64,000 bases of DNA from CAYYKD01 sp964471825 (GCA_964471825.1 CAYYKD010000011.1:30623-94622), one strand, 5' to 3'; positions 53,077 through 62,611 are shown, counted from the stretch's first letter. Numbers and translations: made by a program. Notes: a model not told the origin generated them from the sequence alone.

Positions 53077-54786
53077 ATGGAAATTTTCAAAGATATTAAT
53101 ACAGTAATGAAATTCTCTGGTTATGACAGTATTGTTGATTTTAATAAGAATTTTGAACTCAATCGTACAATTCAATCTTTTTATGAGAATAATAGAACAA
53201 TTTCAGAGGATGATTTTTATAGATATATCGAAGAACTAGACAGCTTTATACATCATTTAGATCAGCTAATCCTATCAATTGCTCCATATAGCTACAAAGA
53301 TTCTGCTGTAAAGTTGCAAAATGATCTAAATAAATTACGAAATATTATTGAAAGTTCTCCAAGAGTATACGACAAATTTAAACAAATAAATAAGAAGGGG
53401 TATATATCGGAGACAGATCACAATAATGATGTCAAAGATACTAAACCTATTACTATACTTTCAAAACTTATAAAAAAAGAGAAAAAAGAAAAAGACGCCT
53501 CAATAGTATCTGTTAAGTCTACTCAAGTAGAACAAAAAAAGAAAGAAAATAATGAAAAAATAAATAAACAAAATATAGAAACAGATAAATTTAAAACGAG
53601 TGATATAAAACAAACCGATGTAAAGATTGATAAAGAAGATCAAACTGTTTCAGATAATAATTTAAATAAAATAGACAATTTTAATTCTGATAATTTTATT
53701 AAAAATTCGGAGAATGCAATCTATCCGAAAAATATGTCGATATTGACGAATGAAACAACTGTATCTGAAATATCCGATAAAGATATCAATACTAATTCAG
53801 AAGATAAATCATCATTAAAAGAAGAATTAAAATCACAGTTACTAATCCACAGAAAAAAGATAATAACAAATAGAAACTTGCTAATTCAAGCATTATTAGA
53901 CATTTATCACGAAAAGAAGGCACCTTATCGAGTTCTTCTAGGTTTATTTAGAGGACTTGATATATATCGTAGAATGAGTCTAAGCCACGAGATATTTGAT
54001 AAATCTAAATTTATGAACAATTTTATGAAATTTATTACCTCATACAAAGAGGTAAATCTAATTGAATTATGCAATCAAAAGAGAGCAGAACTATCAATAG
54101 ATTTCATAAAAAATAATATTATTTACTGTCTTAAAATCATTAATGATACAATAGATAAATATCGATTTCGGATAAACTTTGAGGATAAACTTAATTTTAG
54201 ATCAGGATTTAAAGGGGAAATTCAGGATAGGATATATTGGTTGTATTTTCCATCAAAAAGGAGGCCTAAACGGGATCTCGATGAACTATATACAATAAAA
54301 AGTGTTACAGCCTCTTCAAGTGCTTTTAAAAAAGACACCAAGAAGTCATATGCATCCTACCTATCTGTAAGAGATATAAATATTGTTAATATGATTATGC
54401 AAAAATTATCATATTTATATTATAAAAAACCATCCGTTATGAAACAAATGATAGATTTTTTTAGAATACTTGAAAACTTTGAAAATTCAAAACTTGATAT
54501 GACAGATGAACAGGAAAATAATTTCAGGTTACAGTTTAAAGAGATTGTTTATAGGNNNNNNNNNNTTAATATTTTGGGTATGGTTATTGAATTAAATCCA
54601 AAGATTAATCCAAAAGATATTTCATCATTATTTCCTCTTACGGTTACAGTAATGAAAGAAAAAATTGATATCGCCTTTGAAAGAATCAAGAAAACTAAAC
54701 ATGAACTTGCAAATAGTTTTAACCCGTTTAGCAAATACTCGCATATCTATGACAGAAAAATATTTAGGATTTATAGAAGAATCTAA
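53077..54786 (+). CDS. long orphan protein (contains assembly gap)
   Basis: A 569-residue soluble protein that I cannot place. The N-terminal part (about 1-110) is helical; a low-complexity, Lys/Asp/Asn-rich linker (about 110-250) follows; then a mainly helical domain (about 250-569) with RKKIITNRNLLIQALLDIYH, GLFRGLDIYRRM and a basic FPSKRRPKRDLDEL. A 10-base gap (54556-54565) preserves the frame. The ending is basic and aromatic. No ribosome binding site is obvious before ATG 53077. It stands alone between hisI (divergent) and the D/E-rich gene (convergent). Its layout (disordered linker plus conserved helical domain) recalls the other orphan at 44346-46088, without clear sequence similarity. 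Confidence 0.55.
   Translation: MEIFKDINTVMKFSGYDSIVDFNKNFELNRTIQSFYENNRTISEDDFYRYIEELDSFIHHLDQLILSIAPYSYKDSAVKLQNDLNKLRNIIESSPRVYDKFKQINKKGYISETDHNNDVKDTKPITILSKLIKKEKKEKDASIVSVKSTQVEQKKKENNEKINKQNIETDKFKTSDIKQTDVKIDKEDQTVSDNNLNKIDNFNSDNFIKNSENAIYPKNMSILTNETTVSEISDKDINTNSEDKSSLKEELKSQLLIHRKKIITNRNLLIQALLDIYHEKKAPYRVLLGLFRGLDIYRRMSLSHEIFDKSKFMNNFMKFITSYKEVNLIELCNQKRAELSIDFIKNNIIYCLKIINDTIDKYRFRINFEDKLNFRSGFKGEIQDRIYWLYFPSKRRPKRDLDELYTIKSVTASSSAFKKDTKKSYASYLSVRDINIVNMIMQKLSYLYYKKPSVMKQMIDFFRILENFENSKLDMTDEQENNFRLQFKEIVYRXXXXNILGMVIELNPKINPKDISSLFPLTVTVMKEKIDIAFERIKKTKHELANSFNPFSKYSHIYDRKIFRIYRRI
54556..54565. other. assembly gap (10 N) in the orphan gene
   Basis: The frame continues across the gap and both flanks read as helical sequence of similar character. 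Confidence 0.95.
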
Positions 54787-54820
54787 CTATAATGTACCCT
54801 TATTCTCTTTGTTTTTAAGG

Positions 54821-54849
54821 AATTAGAGATTGTCAAGTAATCTCTAATT
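54821..54849 (+). terminator. hairpin terminator candidate of the orphan gene
   Basis: AATTAGAGATT (54821-54831) pairs perfectly with AATCTCTAATT (54839-54849) around seven bases. Only a weak T tract (GTAGGTTTT) follows. Confidence 0.6.
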
Positions 54850-54868
54850 GTAGGTTTTAAGATAAAGA

Positions 54869-54891
54869 AACCGGCTACTACTTAGCCGGTT
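54869..54891 (-). terminator. intrinsic terminator of the D/E-rich gene
   Basis: AACCGGCTA and TAGCCGGTT form a perfect 9-bp stem with a five-base loop. On the minus strand TTTCTTT follows, 20 bases after the D/E-rich stop codon. Confidence 0.75.
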
Positions 54892-54909
54892 GTAATTCAA
54901 ATATTTTTT

Positions 54910-55353
54910 TTAATCATAATCATCATAATCTGGTTCATATTCTTCTTCTTCTTCCTCTTCATCATCGAAGTCATCATCTTCTAAGTCATCTTCATCATCG
55001 AAGTCTTCATCGTCAAAATCGTCATCTTCAAATTCTTCATCGTCAAAGCTATCATCCTCAAAATCATCATCATCAAAGTCCTCTTCATCATCGAAGTCAT
55101 CATCTTCTAAGTCATCGTCATCTTCAAATTCTTCATCGTCAAAATCCTCATCCTCAAAATCATCCTCTGTATCTAGTTCTTCATCCTCTTCAAAATCATC
55201 GTCCTCGAATTCTTCATCGTCAAATTCTTCATCTTCAAAATCTTCATCCTCTTCAAAATCGTCTTCATCATCGTCACTCTTTAAAATATACCCAACTAAT
55301 TTTTCATCACCAGTTAAGGACTCTTCCGTTTCATTATTATAAAAATATATCAT
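54910..55353 (-). CDS. extremely acidic D/E-rich repeat protein
   Basis: About 147 residues. A normal 25-residue N-terminus (MIYFYNNETEESLTGDEKL) leads into a tail of about 120 residues consisting almost only of Asp and Glu, with Phe, Leu or Tyr every four or five residues (as in DDEEFEDDDF) and no Lys or Arg. The predicted pI is near 3. The DNA contains trinucleotide-type repetition, including a 38-base exact repeat (54953-54990 and 55079-55116), so the length probably varies by slippage. GGGAG lies seven bases before ATG 55353, which is preferred over the upstream start at 55407. Possible roles are a DNA mimic, a chaperone-like polyanion or a cation buffer; none is shown by the sequence. 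Confidence 0.72.
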   Translation of the reverse strand: MIYFYNNETEESLTGDEKLVGYILKSDDDEDDFEEDEDFEDEEFDDEEFEDDDFEEDEELDTEDDFEDEDFDDEEFEDDDDLEDDDFDDEEDFDDDDFEDDSFDDEEFEDDDFDDEDFDDEDDLEDDDFDDEEEEEEEYEPDYDDYD

Positions 55354-55470
55354 TACAATCTCCCGATAATTTTTTTCGAGTCTATTATAAAAATATTTAA
55401 GTGTCAAGTTTAAATTTTTTTTTTTAGATTTTATTTTATTTTATTTTTAAGTTTAATCGATAATAATTAT

Positions 55471-56262
55471 ATGATTTTAAAAGATAAGCTCAAGACATTT
55501 TTATCTGTTAATGACAGATATGATTTTATAATAAGTTATCTTAATGATAATTCTATTAAATACAAAACACAGAGTATTAATAGTTTTAGAAATATATTTA
55601 TTGATATTAAAGGTATAAATCAACAAAGAACTATGATATTTACCGCACACTATGATAAGTTTTCTCAAGATATTCAAGCTGCTAATGATAACAGTTCATC
55701 AGTAATTGTACTTCTGGAATTAGCTATTTATTTATATCGGTCACCACCACCCATAAATATAATAATACTATTTAATGATAATGAAGAAAAAATAGGTGGA
55801 ATTTTCAATAGTATAGTAACTAAATCTGCTAAGAAGATGTTAATCAATAACATTGGCTCTCTATACTTTTTTAAAAATTTAACTATTAAAAAACCATTGA
55901 TTTTTATTGTTGAACTGGCCGGAATTGGCAACGCACTTTTTTTTGCAAATAAATCAGGAAATTTCAGATGCTGTAAATCTGTAAATGAGTCTCTTGTACA
56001 TATTGCCGAGAGTAACGATTATAGATACAAATTAGTGGATGTAGGACTTACCGATATGTTTTCAGTATCAACGCTCAATTTGAATGGAACAGTGATAGGC
56101 TCTGTAGATTTGTTGGCAGAAAAAAATGAGGAAAATTGGCGAATTAATCATTCTATAGAAGATTCACTAGATAAAATTGACAATTTAAGTCTTGAAAGAG
56201 TTTATCGGTTCATTTTATTAATTATAAATCAATCTAAGAATTTCAACTGGTCAGACTTTTAA
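55471..56262 (+). CDS. M28-family zinc peptidase-like protein
   Basis: A 263-residue protein. The M28 zinc ligands can be traced: FTAHYDKF (His and, nearby, Asp), AANDNSSSVIVLLEL (the bridging Asp), FNDNEEKIGG (catalytic Glu pair) and a late NHSIEDSLDKID (the final His). FIVELAGIG supplies another expected acidic position. The protein has no signal peptide and is shorter than secreted aminopeptidases, so it is likely a cytoplasmic aminopeptidase or deacylase. No ribosome binding site is seen before ATG 55471. It is followed by a radical-SAM gene. Confidence 0.68.
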   Translation: MILKDKLKTFLSVNDRYDFIISYLNDNSIKYKTQSINSFRNIFIDIKGINQQRTMIFTAHYDKFSQDIQAANDNSSSVIVLLELAIYLYRSPPPINIIILFNDNEEKIGGIFNSIVTKSAKKMLINNIGSLYFFKNLTIKKPLIFIVELAGIGNALFFANKSGNFRCCKSVNESLVHIAESNDYRYKLVDVGLTDMFSVSTLNLNGTVIGSVDLLAEKNEENWRINHSIEDSLDKIDNLSLERVYRFILLIINQSKNFNWSDF

Positions 56263-56388
56263 TCTTCTTTTTCACAAAAATGCTTTTTAGCTATAATCAT
56301 GAATAATCAGATAAAAATATTATTTTTTAAAAAAATCACTATTATTAATTTAAATGATATATTATTATATTTTTTAGGTGGTGCTAAA

Positions 56389-57327
56389 TTGAACTATAAA
56401 CATATTTTCGGACCTATTCCATCTAGACGCCTAGGTTTATCCCTTGGAGTTGATATGGTACCTTTAAAAATATGCAATCTTGATTGTGTGTATTGTGAAT
56501 GCGGTAAAACAGTTAAAAAAACTAACAAAAGGGATCGATATATTGATCCGGATGAGATTTTAAATGAGCTGGATGATATACTAAGCGGGAAACCAACGAT
56601 TGACTATATTACTTTAACCGGTTCAGGAGAGCCAACACTATCTATAGATCTTGGATATATTATCAATAGTATTAAGAAAAAACATCCGGATTATAAAATC
56701 GCAGTATTAACAAATTCTGTTTTATTAACTGATCCTATAGTTAGAAATGAGTTATTAGATGTTAGCGTGGTGCTTCCATCGATTGATGGTGTATCTGATG
56801 AGGTTTTTTTCAAGATTGATAAGCCTGAAGAAGGCATTGAAATAAAAAGCATAATAGATGGTCTTATTGAATTCCGAAAACTCTTTAGTGGACAGATATG
56901 GATTGAACTATTTGTGATTCATGGAATAAACGATATGAAAAGTGAACTGTATAAGTTTAAAGAGGTATTTACACTGATTAATCCTGATAGAATTCAGTTG
57001 AATTCACTTGATAGGCCCGGTGTGGAGTCGTGGGTTAGAGAATCTGATTATAGTGATCTTTTATTAATCAAGGATTACTTTTATCCATTAACAGTAGATA
57101 TAGTAGGACGATTTAAAACAAATATAGAATCTACTAATGACAATAGTAATCTTATTGACCGGATAGTTAATGCATTAAAAAGACGACCATGCACATTAGA
57201 TGATCTTAGCATTATAACCGGTGCCGAAAAACAAATTATAATAAATGCATTGAAAACTCAGATAGACTCAGGATTGATAATTATTGAAAAATTATCAAGA
57301 GGTGATTTTTATAAATTCGTTTTTTAA
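56389..57327 (+). CDS. radical-SAM protein with C-terminal winged helix
   Basis: About 312 residues. HIFGPIPSRRLGLSLGVD is the family's usual N-terminus and is followed by the cluster motif CNLDCVYC, then YITLTGSGEPTLS (GGE-like SAM site) and PSIDGVSDEVF. The last 70 residues (ALKRRPCTLDDLSII and onward) form a winged helix. The substrate of this family is unknown. The frame is open from 56299, but the family N-terminus, together with AGGTGG eight bases upstream, points to TTG 56389 as the start. The hybrid kinase gene follows 30 bases later. Confidence 0.8.
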   Translation: MNYKHIFGPIPSRRLGLSLGVDMVPLKICNLDCVYCECGKTVKKTNKRDRYIDPDEILNELDDILSGKPTIDYITLTGSGEPTLSIDLGYIINSIKKKHPDYKIAVLTNSVLLTDPIVRNELLDVSVVLPSIDGVSDEVFFKIDKPEEGIEIKSIIDGLIEFRKLFSGQIWIELFVIHGINDMKSELYKFKEVFTLINPDRIQLNSLDRPGVESWVRESDYSDLLLIKDYFYPLTVDIVGRFKTNIESTNDNSNLIDRIVNALKRRPCTLDDLSIITGAEKQIIINALKTQIDSGLIIIEKLSRGDFYKFVF

Positions 57328-57357
57328 TTATGTGAATTAAGTGTAAGAGGTAAAAAG

Positions 57358-60015
57358 ATGAACCTTTATTCATTTTTATCAATAGTTGCATTTGTCTTAT
57401 ATCTAGTTATGGGAATCGTTGTTTTATCAATAGATAAAAAAGATCGGTTAAATTTAATTTTCTTTTTACTTTGTTTAAGTTTTGCAGTTCATTCTTTTGG
57501 GTATGGCTTTTTTATCAGTACTGATAACTATCGAGATTCATGGTTCTGGTATAAAGTCTCATCTTTTGGTTGGATATTTTTTCCAATACTTTTAGCACAT
57601 TATTGTGTAGTATTGACTAAGAATAAAATATTTAGTCGAATTGTTAATTTAATGTATTTAGTAACCCCTTTTTTTATATATAGATCATTTAAACACGATC
57701 TTTTTGCTTCAGGATTTATTTATTCGAAAGGTTTAGTTTTTAGTCTAATTGATAAAATGAATTTTAATTATTATGCTTATAATCTTTATGTTTTATTGTG
57801 TTGTTTCGTTAGTTTTACCGTAATATTATTATGGAAAAAAGGAACACTCAGTAAGATTGAGTATAAACAATCTAATCATATTCTTTTATACGGTGTATTG
57901 ATTCTTATTTTAAATTTTACAATAAATATGGTTTTTCCATATATTGAGTTTAGGGTTATACCTGAATTAGCTCATATTAACTCATTGGTATTTGTATTTG
58001 GCATATGGTATCTTGTAAAAAGATATAAACTGATGTCGCTGAAGACCGATGCTCTATCAACTAAATTAATACCTGATATTGTAGATTTTTTAATTATAAT
58101 TGATGCCGAGGGGGTTATAAAAGATTGCAGTAATAAAACTCTTAGTTATTTAGGATTTGAAAAAAAAGACATTTTCGACAAGTCTATTTCTAATTTTTTG
58201 ATTCAGAATACGCAAAATATTAGTTTCAACAACCTTACTTTTTATTTAAAAGATAAAAAAAGTCTAAATAATATTGAAGTCGAGTTTAAAACAGGAAAAG
58301 AAAAATCATCAATTCTTAGTCTTGCTATAAATAAAATACTACTTGACCAAAAAACAATTCTAGGTTTTCTAATTATTGGAAATGATCTAAGTTGGAAAAA
58401 AAATCTTGAAGAAGAGATAAGGCAACGAAGAGTAATTGAGGAGTACCTGGAAGATAATTTTCTATTTTTAGAAAAACTAATCAATACAATACCAAATCCT
58501 GTTTTCTATAAGAATATAGCGGGAGTATATATTGGTTGTAATAATGCTTATGAAAAATTTATTGGAATGAAAAGAGAGGATGTAATTGGAAAAACAGTAT
58601 GGGAAGTATGTTCTCCGGATGTTGCCGGTTTATACATGGAAAAAGATAATGAGTTAATAAAGGGAGTATCGGGTTTTCTGCAAGTATATGAGAGTAAAGT
58701 TCGAGTTAAGGATGGTGGATCAAAAGATGTTATTTTTTATAAGACTGTATATTATAACTCTGATAATAGTATAGGTGGAATAGTTGGAGTAATTGTAGAT
58801 ATAACAGAAAGAAAAAAAATTGAAGAGGAGTTGAAATTTGCCAAGGATATTGCAGAAGAGGCCAGGGTCAATGCTGAAGAAGCCAATAGATCAAAGAGTG
58901 CATTCCTTGCAAATATGAGTCATGAGATAAGAACACCGATGAGCGGTATTATCGGTGTTGCAGATCTACTGGAATCATCAAAACTGGATAATCATCAAAT
59001 TGAACTGGTTAATCTCATAAAAAAGTCTTCAAACTCATTATTGTTTATTATCAATGAAATTCTTGACTTATCAAAGATTGAGTCTGGACGGATTATTTTA
59101 GAAAACTCTGTATTTAATCTAAAGAATGCATGTTCAGAAGTTTTTGATATAATAAAAGTGAGTGTTCTTTTTGAGAAAGTTCAATTTAGTTTTCACTTTA
59201 ACTGTATTGATGATTTGTTTGTCTTGGGTGATATGATACGATTAAAGCAGATATTAATTAATATTTTAAATAATGCTGTTAAGTTTACAGAATTCGGATC
59301 GATTGAGTTTATCGTTGATATTAAAATTATAAATAACCATAAAAATGCAGAGGTTTCTTTCATAGTTAGGGATACAGGTATTGGGATTCCGAGGGATAAA
59401 ATTAAAAAAGTCTTTGATATGTTTTATCAGATAGATAATTCTTCAACCAAGAGATTTAAAGGAACGGGGTTGGGGCTTTCAATTGTAAAAAAACTCATTG
59501 AATTGATGAATGGAACTATAAGTATTGAGTCACTTAATGAAAAAAAAGGCACAGAGGTCACTATTAAATTGATGTTCGAAGTGGCGGATATCAAGGATCA
59601 TTCAATAGCTGATCTTATTGAAACAGAGGAAGAAAATATTAAATCATTCAACATACTTATTGCTGAAGATGATGAGGTCAATCAGATGTTGATTACAGAG
59701 ATGCTTAAAAAAAGGGGATACTCATACAATTTAGTCACTGATGGCAAATCCGCTTATAATGACATAATAAATGGCAATGTTTATGATCTTATTTTGATGG
59801 ATGGACAGATGCCTGTGATGGATGGTTTTGAAGCGACAAGACTAATAAAAAAGTATTTTAAAGAGAAGGGTATTAATATTTCGATTGTTGCTCTATCTGC
59901 TTATGCTATGCAAGATGATAAAAAACGATTCCTTAGTTGTGGTGCTGATGATTTCTTGTCGAAACCATTTACAAAAAACACATTCTATAATATGATAGAT
60001 AAGTATTTAAAGTAG
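57358..60015 (+). CDS. hybrid sensor histidine kinase with 7TM, PAS and receiver domains
   Basis: An 885-residue membrane kinase. Seven N-terminal helices (about 3-220) form a histidine-kinase 7TM sensor, followed by two PAS domains (about 235-345 and 368-490), HisKA with FLANMSHEIRTPMSG (phospho-His about 522), an HATPase domain with INILNNAVKF, VRDTGIGIP and GTGLGLSIV, and a receiver domain (about 763-885) with IAEDDEVN, the acceptor Asp in LILMDGQMP (about 814) and the Lys of LSKPF. All phosphorelay residues are present. There is no output domain, so a separate Hpt protein or regulator is needed. coaBC follows six bases downstream. Confidence 0.93.
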   Translation: MNLYSFLSIVAFVLYLVMGIVVLSIDKKDRLNLIFFLLCLSFAVHSFGYGFFISTDNYRDSWFWYKVSSFGWIFFPILLAHYCVVLTKNKIFSRIVNLMYLVTPFFIYRSFKHDLFASGFIYSKGLVFSLIDKMNFNYYAYNLYVLLCCFVSFTVILLWKKGTLSKIEYKQSNHILLYGVLILILNFTINMVFPYIEFRVIPELAHINSLVFVFGIWYLVKRYKLMSLKTDALSTKLIPDIVDFLIIIDAEGVIKDCSNKTLSYLGFEKKDIFDKSISNFLIQNTQNISFNNLTFYLKDKKSLNNIEVEFKTGKEKSSILSLAINKILLDQKTILGFLIIGNDLSWKKNLEEEIRQRRVIEEYLEDNFLFLEKLINTIPNPVFYKNIAGVYIGCNNAYEKFIGMKREDVIGKTVWEVCSPDVAGLYMEKDNELIKGVSGFLQVYESKVRVKDGGSKDVIFYKTVYYNSDNSIGGIVGVIVDITERKKIEEELKFAKDIAEEARVNAEEANRSKSAFLANMSHEIRTPMSGIIGVADLLESSKLDNHQIELVNLIKKSSNSLLFIINEILDLSKIESGRIILENSVFNLKNACSEVFDIIKVSVLFEKVQFSFHFNCIDDLFVLGDMIRLKQILINILNNAVKFTEFGSIEFIVDIKIINNHKNAEVSFIVRDTGIGIPRDKIKKVFDMFYQIDNSSTKRFKGTGLGLSIVKKLIELMNGTISIESLNEKKGTEVTIKLMFEVADIKDHSIADLIETEEENIKSFNILIAEDDEVNQMLITEMLKKRGYSYNLVTDGKSAYNDIINGNVYDLILMDGQMPVMDGFEATRLIKKYFKEKGINISIVALSAYAMQDDKKRFLSCGADDFLSKPFTKNTFYNMIDKYLK

Positions 60016-60021
60016 GGAGTA

Positions 60022-61254
60022 ATGATGTTCAATGGTAAAAATATTGTAATGTGTGTAACAGGTGGAATAGCTGTCTATAAAGCTGTAAACCTTGCAAGCA
60101 GATTAAAAAAAATGGGGGGATCTGTTCATATTGTAATGACAAAAAACGCTACTGAATTTGTATCTCCTCTTACATTTAAAACTATTACAAAAAATAAGGT
60201 AACTATTGATTCATTTGATAGTTCTGACTTTGTTGCTCACATAAGCCTTGCTGATATGGCTGACATGGTGATTGTGGCACCGGCGACAGCAAATATTATA
60301 GCAAAAATAGCTTGCGGCATAGCTGATGATATGGTATCAACACTTCTTTTATCTGTTACTTCACCGGTGTTTGTTGTTCCTGCAATGAATACGAGAATGT
60401 TTCTAAATGAAATTACGCAATTAAACATTAAGAAACTTATTGATCGTGGAATAAAGGTAATGGAACCGGATTCTGGATTAATGGCCTGTGAAACTGAAGG
60501 GATAGGACGATTTCCTGAGGAACAAAAGATAATTGATTTCTTATCAAATAATCCTAATGAGCTTCAATATATAAAAGGAAAAAATGTTGTAGTAACTCTC
60601 GGTGGAACTAGAGAGGATATCGATCCTGTAAGGTATATTTCAAACAAATCAAGCGGTAAAATGGGATTTGCATTTTGTGATGTGCTCATTCAAGCAGGTG
60701 CGAATGTCAGAATAATATCTGCAAACTCAAATTTGACAGTATTTAATGATTTCAAAATTAAATACCCCAAAACTAAAATAATCAGTGTGCATTCCAGCAA
60801 AGATATGAAAAGGGAACTGGAAGGAATGTCAGGTTCATATGATATACTTATAATGGCTGCGGCAGTGAGTGATTATATCCCTGAATATTCCGTATCTAAA
60901 TTAAAAAAAGATGGTACAGAAGAGTTGGTTTTAAAACTAACAAAAGGTACAGACATATTAAGAGAGTTAAAAAAAGAACCAAATGTAGTTTATGTCGGGT
61001 TTGCTGCTGAGACAGAAAATATTTTAGTCAACGCAAAGGAAAAGATTTTGAAAAAAGGTGTTGATTTCATTATTGCTAACGGAGTAGAAGGTGAGAAATC
61101 AGCGATGGGCGGTGATAGGGCATCAGTTACCGTAATAAACAGATGGGATGATCAGGCATTTTGTGTTGATTTCTCTGATAAGAAGATAGTCAGTCAAAAA
61201 GTCCTTGAATACCTAGATAATAAATTGACTACTATTAATCGTCATACTGTATAG
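60022..61254 (+). CDS. coaBC: bifunctional phosphopantothenoylcysteine synthetase/decarboxylase
   Basis: A 410-residue CoaBC (Dfp) enzyme, steps two and three of coenzyme A synthesis from phosphopantothenate. The N-terminal flavoprotein half contains CVTGGIAVYKAVNL, AHISLADMADMVIVAPATAN with the active-site His, and the PAMN motif in VVPAMNTRMF. The CoaB half begins VVVTLGGTREDIDPVRYISN and continues with SSGKMG, AAAVSDY and KLKKDG. ATG 60022 or 60025 may be used; GGGAG precedes both. Confidence 0.95.
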   Translation: MMFNGKNIVMCVTGGIAVYKAVNLASRLKKMGGSVHIVMTKNATEFVSPLTFKTITKNKVTIDSFDSSDFVAHISLADMADMVIVAPATANIIAKIACGIADDMVSTLLLSVTSPVFVVPAMNTRMFLNEITQLNIKKLIDRGIKVMEPDSGLMACETEGIGRFPEEQKIIDFLSNNPNELQYIKGKNVVVTLGGTREDIDPVRYISNKSSGKMGFAFCDVLIQAGANVRIISANSNLTVFNDFKIKYPKTKIISVHSSKDMKRELEGMSGSYDILIMAAAVSDYIPEYSVSKLKKDGTEELVLKLTKGTDILRELKKEPNVVYVGFAAETENILVNAKEKILKKGVDFIIANGVEGEKSAMGGDRASVTVINRWDDQAFCVDFSDKKIVSQKVLEYLDNKLTTINRHTV

Positions 61255-61259
61255 TTGTA

Positions 61260-61324
61260 TTTTTAGTTTTAGTTTTAACTAAAAATATAGTGTTCTTAAA
61301 TAAGTTATATCTAAGAACACTATA
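61260..61324 (+). terminator. tandem hairpins after coaBC
   Basis: TTTTTAGTT/AACTAAAAA (61260-61268 and 61277-61285) is followed by TATAGTGTTCTTA/TAAGAACACTATA (61286-61298 and 61312-61324), a perfect 13-bp stem. Only the first has T-rich surroundings. They could serve the convergent methyltransferase gene as well. Confidence 0.6.
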
Positions 61325-61363
61325 TTGTTAGAAATCAATTATCTGCTATACTTTTAAGAATAT

Positions 61364-62494
61364 TTACTTAACAGCTCTAATAACAGCTACATAACAATTA
61401 TCGTATTGTTTTTCAAGTTCTGCCATATCAGGAACAGTTTTAACATCACTGAAACCGATCGCTTTTAATGCTTCAACCCAGTCTCTCCAATCCATAAAGC
61501 CATGCTTTGGTCTGATAGGTGGATCTAATTTAACATTCCAGTAATCGTCGAGTGTGTTTAGTAAAAACTCCTGTTGAATCATTCTATTTCCAATCGGTCT
61601 AACAGTCTCAGATATAATTAAAGCTCCACCGGGTTTAAGAGCTTTGTGGAACTCATTCAATGTATATCTAAGATCAACAGCTACATGGGCAGCATTGACT
61701 CCCCAGATTACATCAAGGTCCTTATACTCTTGATTAGCCAGATCACTATTAAAATCACACTTTGTAAATTCAAATGAGCTTAGATTATCAGTAAGTAATG
61801 AAAGCTCTTTTTTTGTTGATCTAAGCATCTTATTTGCTATGTCTGTAAAATAATATTTGAATCCATCCATACTTTTCTTATCAGCTATTCTCTGTGACAC
61901 AAATTGTTTTGTTCCGCCGCCCATTCCGCCACCGATCTCAAGGATTACAGGATTTTTTCTTGACTCTATATCCCAGTTTAATATCTTTGCACCGGCAATA
62001 TTATGAACATTATAAAAAAGGTTATTACTGTAATACTCATTTATAATATGTATGTTTTCAGCTGAGAATATAATATCTACACCGGTCTTTTTTCCGTAAA
62101 GATAATCGGGGTAGTTATCTGCCATTAGTTGTAACATATTAAAAGCTGCAATACTCGTTGGAGCTTGTTTCTCGGCCTGTGCTTTAATTTGATCAAGATT
62201 ACCGGTGTTTTTTTTGTCTGTAAGTTTATATACCGGTATTGCGTCATTTGATTTTTTAATATATCCGTCCATCTCAAGTCTGTTTAATAGCCATTCGATT
62301 GATGAAAAAACTTTTTCTGCAAAACCTCTGTTTTTAATTATTGATTTAATATCAGAACCATTGGCTAAGTCTTTAACCATACCAGTTTGTTCAATAATAT
62401 TATCAATTAATTTTAAAAGATAGTGATCTGTTAATTTCCAAACATTTTTAATTGTATCACCTATAAGCTCATCAAGATACCATTTTTCAAACAT
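61364..62494 (-). CDS. polyketide-type SAM-dependent C-methyltransferase, stand-alone
   Basis: A 376-residue methyltransferase. A helical N-terminal region with a winged-helix look (about 1-100; SIEWLLNRLEMDGYIK) precedes a class I domain whose SAM motif is ILEIGGGMGGGTKQF, followed by YYFTDIANKML, FTKCDFNSD, VIWGVNAAHVAVDL and LKPGGALIISE. GGGMGGGT and the NAAHVAVDL segment resemble the C-methyltransferase domains in polyketide synthases and mixed NRPS enzymes. No PKS genes are nearby. AAGGA precedes ATG 62494 and a near-consensus promoter lies upstream. Confidence 0.75.
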   Translation of the reverse strand: MFEKWYLDELIGDTIKNVWKLTDHYLLKLIDNIIEQTGMVKDLANGSDIKSIIKNRGFAEKVFSSIEWLLNRLEMDGYIKKSNDAIPVYKLTDKKNTGNLDQIKAQAEKQAPTSIAAFNMLQLMADNYPDYLYGKKTGVDIIFSAENIHIINEYYSNNLFYNVHNIAGAKILNWDIESRKNPVILEIGGGMGGGTKQFVSQRIADKKSMDGFKYYFTDIANKMLRSTKKELSLLTDNLSSFEFTKCDFNSDLANQEYKDLDVIWGVNAAHVAVDLRYTLNEFHKALKPGGALIISETVRPIGNRMIQQEFLLNTLDDYWNVKLDPPIRPKHGFMDWRDWVEALKAIGFSDVKTVPDMAELEKQYDNCYVAVIRAVK

Positions 62495-62526
62495 AATATA
62501 GTCCTTAAATAAAATATAATAAGGTT

Positions 62527-62555
62527 ATTATATTATAAATAGATAAAAAAATCAA
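62527..62555 (-). promoter_or_regulatory. sigma-70-type promoter of the methyltransferase gene
   Basis: On the minus strand, TTGATT (62555-62550) and TATAAT (62532-62527) with a 17-base spacer; leader of about 26 bases. The best -10 box in the window. Confidence 0.65.
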
Positions 62556-62611
62556 TTATAAAAAAAATCTTTATTTGATAAAAAAAAATAATTAAAAAAT
62601 AAATATTAAAT

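Noticed and set aside
54910..55300. A possible CRISPR-like or satellite repeat array
   Set aside because: The repetition is trinucleotide-like and in frame with an acidic protein; there are no regular unique spacers or leader.
55354..55407. Start of the D/E-rich gene at 55407
   Set aside because: No ribosome binding site precedes it, whereas GGGAG lies just before ATG 55353.
56299..56388. Thirty extra N-terminal residues of the radical-SAM protein
   Set aside because: They are hydrophobic and unlike the family, and the family's usual N-terminus starts at TTG 56389 with a good ribosome binding site.
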